Source of the DNA: Lachnospiraceae bacterium AC3007
GTDB lineage: Bacteria > Bacillota > Clostridia > Lachnospirales > Lachnospiraceae
Reading direction: 5' to 3'
NCBI GenBank assembly: GCA_000621405.1
Contig: JHYK01000014.1
Location: 25,204-89,203, forward strand
DNA length: 64,000 nucleotides
This document shows, one piece after another, positions 28,693 through 35,703 of this stretch (its first letter is position 1; each line of letters begins with the position of its first letter). The notes beneath the pieces were generated by a model that worked only from the letters and a program-made list of their open reading frames with translations, was not told where the DNA came from and searched no databases. A program made the position numbers and the translations under genes.

Positions 28693-30462
28693 ATGGTTAG
28701 ATGTAGTAAATGCGGAAATATGCTTGAGGACGGGATGAAATTCTGCAATATGTGCGGAACTCCTGCTCCTGCATTCGGGACACCCCGGCCGCAGGATCAG
28801 TTCAAAAAGGTGGCAGCACCGGGGCCGGATTTTGATGATCCTTTTGATGATCCGAATAAGACAGTATTGCTTGATGATATGTTTGACATAGGCTCTTCTC
28901 AGGAGACGGTGCTCTTAGACGATCCCTTTGAAGCTTTCCAGAAGCCTTCAAAGCCTTCGCCTGCACCGCAGGCGCCGCAGCAGTTTGCGCCGACGCCGCC
29001 ACCGCAGGAGTTTGCACCAACACCGCAGGCGCAACAGTTTGCACCGCAGCCGGGGCCACAGATGCAGCAGTTTGCACCGCAGCCTGAGCCTCAGATGCAG
29101 CAGTTTGCACCGCAGCCGGGTCCTCAGATGCAGCAGTTTACACCGCAGGCAGGTCCTCAGATGGACCAGTTTGCGCCGCAGGCAGGTCCTCAGATGGACC
29201 AGTTTGCACCGCAGGCAGGGCCACAAATGCAGCAGTTTGCGCCGCAGGCAGGTCCTCAGATGGACCAGTTTGCACCGCAGGCAGGGCCACAAATGCAGCA
29301 GTTTGCGCCGCAGCCTGAGTCTCAGATGCAGCAGAGCTCATGGCAGGGTATGAAGATAGAAAATATTAGCCCGCCCGGATATGATGATTACGATGCTGAT
29401 ATGGAGGCTCCTCCCATCGTGGGATCCTACACGATCCCGGGAGTACAGGTTGCAGCAGCTCCTTCGCAGGGGATGCAGCAGTTTGCGCCGCAGGCAGGTC
29501 CTCAGATGCAGCAGTTTGCACCGGAACCTGAGCCCCAGATGCAGCAGTTTGCACCGGAGCCCGAGCCACAGATACATCAGTTTGCGCCCGAGCCCGAGCC
29601 TCAGATGCAGCAGTCCGTATCCGAGCCCGAGCCTGAGCTGATCGCACCGCAGCCTGAGCCTCAGATACAGCAATTTGCTCCCGAGCCTGAGCCTGAATCC
29701 GTGCAGCAGGCACCTCAGCCTGAGCCCGAACCCGAGCCCGCGCAGAATGCACCTGAGTCTGCAGCGCAGCCTGCACCCGAGCCCGAGCAGTTCGAAAAGG
29801 CACCGGAGCCTGAACAGATCGCACCGCAATCTGCGCCGAAGGCAGAGCCTCAGATGCAGCAGTTTATTCCCGAGCCTGAATCCGTGCAGCAGGCACCTCA
29901 GCCTGCACCGCAGCCGGTGCCCGAGCCGCAGTTTGCGCCCGGTCAGCAGTTCGGCCCCGGTCAGCAGTTTGCGCCCGGTCAGCAGTTTGCTCCGGGACAG
30001 CAGTTTGGACCTCAGTCCGGCATGATGCCGGGAGCTCAGCAGTTCGGTCAGGGGATGCAGCAGCCTTATCCTGTCATACAGCAGGGGATCCCGAGGGTTC
30101 AGTATCAGAATGCGGGAGGAATGCAGGGGAGCAGACCTCAGAGTTCCAGGTCTTCCAGACAGAGGCAGTCATCAAAGAGCAGCAAACTGCCGCTCATTCT
30201 GGCGGGAGTCGGAGGCGTTATCGTCCTTATAATTGTTTTGATAGTTGCAGTAAAAGTCATCAGCGGCTTCATCGGCAGCGGATCAGGATCAAAGGCTTCC
30301 GGCACGGCTCTGACACAGCTTATTGATGATTCGGCTGCAGCTCATTATCTGGGAAGCGATACAGAGGCATCCGACGATGAGGATACCGGAGATGACGCCG
30401 ATGAGGATACAGAGGATTCCGAAGACAGCGCCGATGAGGATGCAGAGGAAGACGAAGAATAA
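28693..30462 (+). CDS. Zinc-ribbon membrane protein with Pro/Gln-rich repeats
   Basis: 589 residues. An N-terminal zinc ribbon (Cys 4, 7, 18, 21: CSKCGNMLEDGMKFCNMCG) should lie in the cytoplasm. A long region rich in Pro, Gln and Ala then carries 11-residue repeats of the type QFAPQAGPQMQ. One membrane helix follows at about 500-526, then a short, highly acidic tail (many Asp/Glu). This order suggests a cytoplasmic ribbon and disordered repeat arm tethered to the membrane. It lies between the lipoprotein genes and the AIM24-like gene. No known function; zinc-ribbon membrane proteins of this type are common in Clostridia. Confidence 0.8.
   Translation: MVRCSKCGNMLEDGMKFCNMCGTPAPAFGTPRPQDQFKKVAAPGPDFDDPFDDPNKTVLLDDMFDIGSSQETVLLDDPFEAFQKPSKPSPAPQAPQQFAPTPPPQEFAPTPQAQQFAPQPGPQMQQFAPQPEPQMQQFAPQPGPQMQQFTPQAGPQMDQFAPQAGPQMDQFAPQAGPQMQQFAPQAGPQMDQFAPQAGPQMQQFAPQPESQMQQSSWQGMKIENISPPGYDDYDADMEAPPIVGSYTIPGVQVAAAPSQGMQQFAPQAGPQMQQFAPEPEPQMQQFAPEPEPQIHQFAPEPEPQMQQSVSEPEPELIAPQPEPQIQQFAPEPEPESVQQAPQPEPEPEPAQNAPESAAQPAPEPEQFEKAPEPEQIAPQSAPKAEPQMQQFIPEPESVQQAPQPAPQPVPEPQFAPGQQFGPGQQFAPGQQFAPGQQFGPQSGMMPGAQQFGQGMQQPYPVIQQGIPRVQYQNAGGMQGSRPQSSRSSRQRQSSKSSKLPLILAGVGGVIVLIIVLIVAVKVISGFIGSGSGSKASGTALTQLIDDSAAAHYLGSDTEASDDEDTGDDADEDTEDSEDSADEDAEEDEE
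29035..29640. repeat. 33-bp in-gene repeats (11-residue unit)
   Basis: Inside the zinc-ribbon gene, two blocks (about 29035-29337 and 29476-29640) are made of repeats of about 33 bp encoding QFAPQ(A/P)(G/E)PQM(Q/D). The first block has about nine units, the second about five. Several units are almost identical at DNA level, so the array is likely to change in length by slippage or recombination. Confidence 0.9.
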
Positions 30463-30559
30463 TATATGACCGGCCGGCGGCTTTATTTCTTTCCAAAAGG
30501 ATAGAAGGGCCGTACATCGGGAACAGACAGAGCATAATAATATTAAAGGAGGATAAAAA

Positions 30560-31234
30560 ATGCAGTATTCGATCGAAGGCGGAAGCCTGCCCGTAGTCAT
30601 CATCACATTGAATCAGGGCGAAGGCATCATAAGTGAAGTAGGTGGACGTACATGGTCAAGGGGAGATATCACGACCGAGACTACATCAAACGGCGGAGCC
30701 GGCAAGGCACTTGGACGCATGCTCACGGGTGAGAGCCTCTTCATGAGCAGTTACACGGCTAACGGACCCGCAGAGATAGCATTTACCTCATCTTTCCCCG
30801 GAAGGATAGTTGCAAGAGAGCTCGGCCCCGGACAGAGCGTCATAGCCCAGAAGTCGGCATTTCTCTGCGCGACTGCAGGCACGCAGTTGTCAATGTACGT
30901 CAATAAAAAGGCAAGCACCGGACTGGTCGGAGGCGAGGGCTTCCTCATGCAGAAGATCACGGGCCCCGGAATGGCTTTCTTTGAGATAGACGGCTACTGC
31001 AAGGAATACGATCTTGCGCCGGGCGAGAGGATAGTATGCGATACAGGCGTCATGGCTATCATGGATGAGACGGTGACGATGGAAGTGCAGACAGTCAAGG
31101 GACTTAAGAACAAGCTCCTCGGAGGCGAGGGACTCTTTGATACGGTCCTCGTAGGCCCCGGCAAGGTCAGCCTGCAGACCATGACAGTGGCCGGTATAGC
31201 GAAACTTATCATGCCGTTCATCACCAAGAAATAA
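30560..31234 (+). CDS. AIM24 family protein (TIGR00266-like)
   Basis: 224 residues, all beta-type, no signal peptide. MQYSIEGGSLPVVIITLNQG, the EGGRTWSR-like start (VGGRTWSRGDITTETTS), GGEGFLMQKITGPGMAFFEI and the closing VGPGKVSLQTM are the usual marks of the AIM24/TIGR00266 family. Bacterial members have no settled function; the family is named after a yeast mitochondrial protein. A strong ggagg precedes the ATG. It is the last gene before a clear terminator, so it probably shares transcripts with the zinc-ribbon gene. Confidence 0.88.
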   Translation: MQYSIEGGSLPVVIITLNQGEGIISEVGGRTWSRGDITTETTSNGGAGKALGRMLTGESLFMSSYTANGPAEIAFTSSFPGRIVARELGPGQSVIAQKSAFLCATAGTQLSMYVNKKASTGLVGGEGFLMQKITGPGMAFFEIDGYCKEYDLAPGERIVCDTGVMAIMDETVTMEVQTVKGLKNKLLGGEGLFDTVLVGPGKVSLQTMTVAGIAKLIMPFITKK

Positions 31235-31263
31235 TAGATGATCATAAGATAATTGTTTTTTTT

Positions 31264-31290
31264 AGAAACCCGGAAAAAATCCGGGTTTCT
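31264..31290 (+). terminator. Rho-independent terminator
   Basis: Stem agaaacccgga / tccgggtttct (11 bp) with an aaaaa loop, followed by tattttgtctgttttt. It ends the set of genes from 27133 to 31234. Confidence 0.9.
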
Positions 31291-31330
31291 TATTTTGTCT
31301 GTTTTTCGAAACAGGCATATTTTCATCTAA

Positions 31331-31373
31331 GCATGAATGCCGCATTCATGCTGCAGTCATGCCGCAGTCATGC
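31331..31373. repeat. Short inverted and direct repeats
   Basis: gcatgaatg-ccg-cattcatgc forms a perfect 9-bp hairpin at 31331-31351, followed by two copies of gcagtcatgc. No gene is seen in this gap between the terminator and the RidA cassette. Confidence 0.6.
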
Positions 31374-31457
31374 ATCTCTTTAATAGCCGGATTTGTATCT
31401 GGAATGATGAAATCGAAGGTTGTAGGGTACAATAGCAATTTTTTTTTCAACTCCCTT

Positions 31458-31485
31458 TTTACATTTGTGTTGCTCATGATAGAAT
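31458..31485 (+). promoter_or_regulatory. Promoter of the RidA gene
   Basis: TTTACA (31458-31463) and TAGAAT (31480-31485) with a 16-base spacer. The 39 bases from 31451 to 31489 are identical to 59868-59906, in front of an unrelated gene, with the same distance of 67 bases to the ATG. Confidence 0.6.
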
Positions 31486-31517
31486 AATTTAAATTGCGAT
31501 TTGTAAAGGAGAGGAAA

Positions 31518-31871
31518 ATGTCAGCGATTAATAGAATTGAGACAGACGAGTTTTGGGCAGATTCGACTATAATTGAAGCTGGGGATTATGTATTTGTTGG
31601 CTATTGTATGGGAAACGAAGGTAAAACAATTGAAGAGCAGATTCACGGGGCAATTGATACATTAGAGAAAAGATTACAGATGGCAGACTTAACCTTAGAA
31701 TCGGTTATAAAAATGGATTGCCTTTTTAAAGATATCAATGAATTAAATTATTTACCGGAGGTACTAAAAGATAGATTTGCGGGTAAGTATCCTGTGAGAA
31801 AAGCATTTACATCCGATTTCATTCGTGAAGGAATTCGTTTTCAGATTGATGCAATTGCTTATAAAGGATAA
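31518..31871 (+). CDS. RidA family protein (YjgF/YER057c/UK114)
   Basis: 117 residues of the RidA family; well-studied members hydrolyse reactive enamine/imine intermediates from PLP enzymes, while others have unknown substrates. The pattern VFVGYCMGNEGKTIEEQIHG, ADLTLESVIKMDCLFKDIN and YPVRKAFTSDFIREGIRFQI followed by DAIAY fits the fold. ATG 31518 follows AAAGGAGAGG. Codon use is clearly more AT-rich than in the neighbouring genes, and the gene lies inside a unit with inverted repeats, so it is probably acquired. It stands alone with its own promoter. Confidence 0.85.
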   Translation: MSAINRIETDEFWADSTIIEAGDYVFVGYCMGNEGKTIEEQIHGAIDTLEKRLQMADLTLESVIKMDCLFKDINELNYLPEVLKDRFAGKYPVRKAFTSDFIREGIRFQIDAIAYKG

Positions 31872-31958
31872 ATTCAAGTTTGTACATATAGAAACACATT
31901 TGTAAAAAGGGACTTTTTCAAAAGAGGGGTATGTACGGAAAAACTGTCACACTCTCTC

Positions 31959-32558
31959 CTAGATGATCAGGATCCCGAGCCCTTCAAGAAATATCTTCAG
32001 CCCGATAAAGATGAGTATGGCGCCGCCAAGTATCGGAGCCTTTCCGGCAAGATACATACCGAGCCTTCTTCCGATGAAGATCCCCGTCACACACAGAAAG
32101 AATGTTACAACCGCAATGATCAGGGAGGCGGCGACAGCCGCATTGATATCATATTCCGTGAGGGTGAGGCCTACGGACAGGGCATCCAGTGATGTCGCAA
32201 CACCCTGAAAGAAAAGCGTGGCAAAGGAGATAGATGAGTTGCTGTCCGGACCGTTCTTTTCTTCTGAGCCGGTCAATCCCTCATGTATCATCCTGATGCC
32301 GATGAAAACGAGGAGGATCAGCGCTATCCACGGCACGAAACTCTTTATCACCGCAAATAACTCCTGCAACAGGAACAATATGGCATAGCCCAAAAGCGGC
32401 ATGATGAACTGAAATAGAGCAAAGACAGCCGGTATGAGGAATCTTTTTGATCTCTTCATATCCGGACAGGAGAGTGAGTCGGCTACGGATACAGAGAATG
32501 CATCCATTCCGAGCGCTATCCCTAGTAATATGCTGTTAAAAATGAATCCGGCGCGCAT
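31959..32558 (-). CDS. mntP: Manganese efflux pump MntP
   Basis: 199 residues with six membrane helices. GIALGMDAFSVSVADSLSC and the second-half copy GVATSLDALSVGLTL contain the Asp-bearing helices of the MntP (DUF204) family, which exports manganese. IALILLVFIGIRMIHEGL is also typical. Upstream on the same strand are a strong hairpin and two DtxR-like palindromes (32681-32725), which fit metal-dependent control. No yybP-ykoY manganese riboswitch was recognised in the leader. Confidence 0.92.
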   Translation of the reverse strand: MRAGFIFNSILLGIALGMDAFSVSVADSLSCPDMKRSKRFLIPAVFALFQFIMPLLGYAILFLLQELFAVIKSFVPWIALILLVFIGIRMIHEGLTGSEEKNGPDSNSSISFATLFFQGVATSLDALSVGLTLTEYDINAAVAASLIIAVVTFFLCVTGIFIGRRLGMYLAGKAPILGGAILIFIGLKIFLEGLGILII

Positions 32559-32615
32559 TCTGCTATTTTATCATAATGTGATGCAGATGTCGCCTCACAG
32601 GATAAATGCAGAAAT

Positions 32616-32646
32616 ACCTGCTTCGGCATCCCGTTCCGAAGCAGGT
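32616..32646. other. Strong hairpin in the mntP leader
   Basis: acctgcttcgg / ccgaagcaggt is an 11-bp perfect stem with a 9-base loop. It has no T-run on the minus strand, so it is not a typical terminator for mntP; an RNA control element is possible. Confidence 0.6.
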
Positions 32647-32680
32647 GTTTCAAAGGAGAAATATGTTTTGCACGCTGTGC

Positions 32681-32725
32681 GGTTAGAAGTGACTAACCAA
32701 CAAGAAAATGTTAGCATAGACTAAC
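32681..32725. promoter_or_regulatory. Two DtxR/MntR-like operator palindromes
   Basis: ggttagaagtgactaacc (32681-32698) and gttagcatagactaac (32710-32725) are palindromes with GTTAG/CTAAC arms, like the known DtxR/IdeR family consensus. Their centres are 28 bases apart. They lie upstream of mntP (minus) and also upstream of the aminotransferase gene (plus, 109 bases away). Confidence 0.55.
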
Positions 32726-32833
32726 TCAAAATGCAAGCATTATTTTCAGACCGGTTTTTCAAGTTTTTTCTGATGCATGAGCGGAACTGTGATAGAATAA
32801 TATCATTGAATAAAGCATGAATGAGGTGTACAC

Positions 32834-34021
32834 ATGAAATACGATTTTGACACGGTTTATGACAGAAGGAACACGAATTCACTGAAGTGGGATTTTGCCG
32901 CTGAGCGTCATCACAGTGAGGACGAGCTGCCTCTCTGGGTCGCGGATATGGATCTTAAAGCTCCCGAGCCCATCATCAGGGCCATGCGTGACCTCACCGA
33001 CACAGGGTTTTACGGATATACACTGGATAAGCATGAGGACAGGAAGATAGTATCTGACTGGCTTAAAAGGCGGCACGGCCACTTCTTCGACCCTGACGAT
33101 ATCCTCTTTACTCCGGGCGTCGTATACGGTCTTACTCAGGCAATGCTTGCCCTGACCGATCCCGGTGATGCCGTCATGATATCGGAGCCCGTATATTATC
33201 CCTTTGGCTCTCTTGTACGGGATAACGGCAGGACTCTGATAAGACACGTGCTCTCTCATAACGATAACGGATATTATTATATAAACTTTGAGGATTTTGA
33301 AACCCAGATCGTACGAAACAACGTAAAAGTGTATATCCTGTGCTCGCCTCATAATCCCGTGGGCCGTGTCTGGACCGAGTCAGAACTTAAAAAAGCGGGC
33401 GATATTTGTTTCAAACACGGGGTCACCGTGTTCTCCGATGAGATACATGCTGATTTTGTATATGAGGATAATAAGCACATACCTTTTGCATCCATATCTC
33501 CCGAGTTCGAGGAGAGATCCGTCACCTTCACTTCTCCTTCAAAGACTTTCAATATAGCAGGACTGCAGGTGGCCGAAGTGATCGCTCACGATGCGAAGAA
33601 GAGAAATGCGATCCGGCAGGCTATAAGCGCGACCGGCTACGCTGAAGTCTCTGCTGCCGGATTCGTGGCAATGAAGGCTGCATATACGGAGTGTGATGAG
33701 TGGGTGGATTCCATGGTGTCCTACATATACGACAATATCAGGTATATGGAGGGTTTTATTTCCTCGAATCTTCCCACGCTGCATATGACGCACCCGGAGG
33801 GCACGTATCTGCCGTGGGTGGACTGCAGCGGTCTGGGCCTTGATAAGAGTGGTCTTGAGGATCTCATAAGAAACAAGGCGAAGCTCTGGCTTGACGCAGG
33901 ACATATCTTCGGAACATCCGGAACTCTTTTCCAGAGATTCAATGTGGCCTGCCCGAGGAAGACTGTTGAAGAGGCGATGGACCGACTGCTTAAGGCGGTA
34001 AATGAAGTCAACATTCAATGA
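32834..34021 (+). CDS. MalY/PatB-type PLP aminotransferase (likely cystathionine beta-lyase)
   Basis: 395 residues of fold-type I PLP enzymes. YDRRNTNSLKWDF and LPLWVADMDLKAP are the N-terminal marks of the MalY/PatB subgroup, whose members cleave cystathionine or cysteine to pyruvate, ammonia and a thiol. CSPHNPVGRVWTESEL, then FSDEIHADFVY (Asp for the pyridine nitrogen) and SPSKTFNIAGL (PLP Lys 237) are present, with RFNVACPR near the C terminus. Cystathionine beta-lyase is the usual annotation; true substrate not shown by sequence. It stands alone between mntP and the ABC importer genes. Confidence 0.9.
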   Translation: MKYDFDTVYDRRNTNSLKWDFAAERHHSEDELPLWVADMDLKAPEPIIRAMRDLTDTGFYGYTLDKHEDRKIVSDWLKRRHGHFFDPDDILFTPGVVYGLTQAMLALTDPGDAVMISEPVYYPFGSLVRDNGRTLIRHVLSHNDNGYYYINFEDFETQIVRNNVKVYILCSPHNPVGRVWTESELKKAGDICFKHGVTVFSDEIHADFVYEDNKHIPFASISPEFEERSVTFTSPSKTFNIAGLQVAEVIAHDAKKRNAIRQAISATGYAEVSAAGFVAMKAAYTECDEWVDSMVSYIYDNIRYMEGFISSNLPTLHMTHPEGTYLPWVDCSGLGLDKSGLEDLIRNKAKLWLDAGHIFGTSGTLFQRFNVACPRKTVEEAMDRLLKAVNEVNIQ

Positions 34022-34062
34022 CAGACCGCACCGGCGCCATGGTGACATCGTCTGTTTTGCGG

Positions 34063-34068
34063 TATAAT
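34063..34068 (+). promoter_or_regulatory. -10 box for the metal ABC importer
   Basis: TATAAT at 34063-34068 puts the RNA start near 34075, only a few bases before the TTG at 34080. This supports the TTG at 34107, which has a GAGG upstream, as the real start. Confidence 0.5.
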
Positions 34069-34106
34069 TAATTATTTATTTGAATTATTTTTCCGAGGTA
34101 TCTGCA

Positions 34107-34820
34107 TTGGCTTTACTGACAGTTTCAAATCTTTCGCTTGGCTATGATTCCCGCGCGATCGCGGAGGGGCTTACATTCTCCGTGTCTGCCGGTGATTATC
34201 TCTGCATAGTGGGAGAGAACGGATCCGGCAAGACCACGCTCATGAAGACGCTCCTCGGCCTGCAGGAGCCGGTGGGAGGCCTTATCAGCATAGGTGAGGG
34301 ATTAAAGAAGAACGAGATCGGATACCTTCCCCAGCAGACTATAGTCCAGAAGGATTTTCCTGCATCCGTATACGAGATAGTACTGTCCGGATGCCAGGGA
34401 AGATGCGGGCTGAGGCCTTTTTACAGTAAAGAAGAGAAGGCGCTGGCCGGAGAGTGCATGGAGCGGATGGGGATCGCAGACCTCTCCTCAAAGTGTTACA
34501 GGAATCTCTCCGGAGGACAGCAGCAGAGGGTGCTTTTAGCAAGAGCTCTTTGCGCCGCGCAGAAGATACTGCTGCTTGATGAGCCCGTGGCCGGACTCGA
34601 TCCCGTGGTCACTTCCGAGATGTATGATCTTATCCTGGGACTTAATAAGGATGGCATCACCATAATCATGATCTCGCACGATATTGCGGCTGCTATACGC
34701 TATGCCAGCCATATACTCCATATAGGCGATAAGGTATTCTACGGGACGAGGGACGAATATCTTTCAAGCGACATCGGAAGATCCTTTGCCGCCCTGCAGG
34801 AGAAGGGGGTGGAGAGATGA
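34107..34820 (+). CDS. Metal ABC transporter ATP-binding protein (ZnuC/MntB-like)
   Basis: 237 residues. GENGSGKTTLMKTLLGL (Walker A), YLPQQ (Q-loop), LSGGQQQRVLLARALC (signature), ILLLDEPVAGLD (Walker B) and ISHD (H-loop) are all intact. The sequence type, with IGYLPQQTIVQKDFP, is that of the zinc/manganese/iron (ABC-3 partner) importers. The TTG start at 34107 has a GAGG 8 bases before it. Its stop overlaps the permease start (ATGA). No substrate-binding protein gene is next to it, so that subunit must be encoded elsewhere. Confidence 0.87.
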   Translation: MALLTVSNLSLGYDSRAIAEGLTFSVSAGDYLCIVGENGSGKTTLMKTLLGLQEPVGGLISIGEGLKKNEIGYLPQQTIVQKDFPASVYEIVLSGCQGRCGLRPFYSKEEKALAGECMERMGIADLSSKCYRNLSGGQQQRVLLARALCAAQKILLLDEPVAGLDPVVTSEMYDLILGLNKDGITIIMISHDIAAAIRYASHILHIGDKVFYGTRDEYLSSDIGRSFAALQEKGVER

Positions 34821-35659
34821 TATCAAAGCTTGCCCTGTATTTTGAATATCCCATGGTACGCTATGCGCTCATAGTCGGAGTCCTGATAGCGCTTTGCTCC
34901 TCGCTGCTTGGAGTCACTCTTGTCCTTAAGAGATTTTCCTTCATAGGAGACGGACTGTCCCATGTGGCCTTCGGAGCCATAGCCATAGCATCCGTGTTGA
35001 ACCTTACCGACAAGATGCTGATCGTGCTCCCTGTTACGGTGATAAGCGCCGTACTGCTGCTCAGGACGGGACAGAATGCAAAGATAAAAGGAGATGCCGC
35101 GATAGCCATGATCTCCGTGGGAGCGCTCGCTTTCGGCTATCTCCTGATGAACATATTCTCGACATCGTCCAATCTCACAGGAGATGTCTGCAGTACTCTC
35201 TTCGGATCCGCATCCATACTCACACTTACAAAAGGCGAGGTCGGACTGTGTATCGTGCTGTCGGTTGCAGTCGTTTTGATTTTTATCATTTTTTACAACA
35301 AGATATTTGCAGTGACCTTTGATGAGAACTTTGCAAAAGCCACCGGGACAAAGACAGACAATTATAATCTTCTGATCGCGGTCACCATAGCCGTCATAAT
35401 AGTGCTTGCGATGAATCTCGTCGGATCGCTGCTGATCTCGGCGCTGGTGATCTTTCCGGCACTGTCGGCAATGAGGCTTTTTCAGAATTTCAAGAGCGTT
35501 ACGGTCTGCTCGGTGATATTATCGGTGATCTGCTCATTTTCAGGCATAATCATATCGATACTTGCAGGTACACCCGTGGGATCGACCATAGTCGCGGTCG
35601 ACGTTGCGGCTTTCGGACTCTGTTATCTTGCGGGCGCGATCTTAAAGATCGGAGCATGA
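34817..35659 (+). CDS. Metal ABC transporter permease (ABC-3 family)
   Basis: 280 residues with about eight helices. RYALIVGVLIALCSSLLGVT, then LVLKRFSFIGDGLSHVAFGA (the conserved SFIGDGLSH loop of ZnuB/MntC-type permeases), and NLVGSLLISALVIFPALSA near the C terminus identify the family, which moves zinc, manganese or iron inward. Coupled to the ATPase gene by a 4-base overlap. The cargo metal cannot be fixed from sequence; the nearby mntP makes metal balance a local theme. Confidence 0.88.
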   Translation: MISKLALYFEYPMVRYALIVGVLIALCSSLLGVTLVLKRFSFIGDGLSHVAFGAIAIASVLNLTDKMLIVLPVTVISAVLLLRTGQNAKIKGDAAIAMISVGALAFGYLLMNIFSTSSNLTGDVCSTLFGSASILTLTKGEVGLCIVLSVAVVLIFIIFYNKIFAVTFDENFAKATGTKTDNYNLLIAVTIAVIIVLAMNLVGSLLISALVIFPALSAMRLFQNFKSVTVCSVILSVICSFSGIIISILAGTPVGSTIVAVDVAAFGLCYLAGAILKIGA

Positions 35660-35703
35660 AGAGTATCGCTTTGAGATCATTGTTTTAAGGACAGGGGGGT
35701 AAT

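Larger units (their letters stand above)
31443..31921. mobile_element. Small transposon-like cassette carrying a RidA gene
   Basis: A 463-bp unit (31451-31913) ends in imperfect 20-bp inverted repeats: 31451-31470 and 31894-31913 match at 17 of 20 positions, both starting with a version of (c/g)tccctttttaca. Directly outside each end is the same 8-base sequence tttttcaa (31443-31450 and 31914-31921), as expected for a target duplication. The inside is AT-rich compared with the genes around it and holds one gene and its promoter but no transposase. The outer sequence is T-rich, so the 8-base match alone is weak evidence; the combination is stronger. A related left flank is found at 59868. Confidence 0.6.

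Noticed and set aside
28802..29829. Several long minus-strand and off-frame open frames
   Set aside because: They are shadows of the Pro/Gln repeats in the zinc-ribbon gene and give low-complexity Arg/Leu/Cys or Ala/Gln strings.
32434..32724. Plus-strand frame of 96 codons over the mntP start
   Set aside because: It overlaps mntP, its hairpin and the operator palindromes, and shows no protein-like pattern.
32559..32833. yybP-ykoY manganese riboswitch in front of mntP
   Set aside because: The conserved aptamer loop sequences could not be found; only a simple hairpin and DtxR-like palindromes are present.
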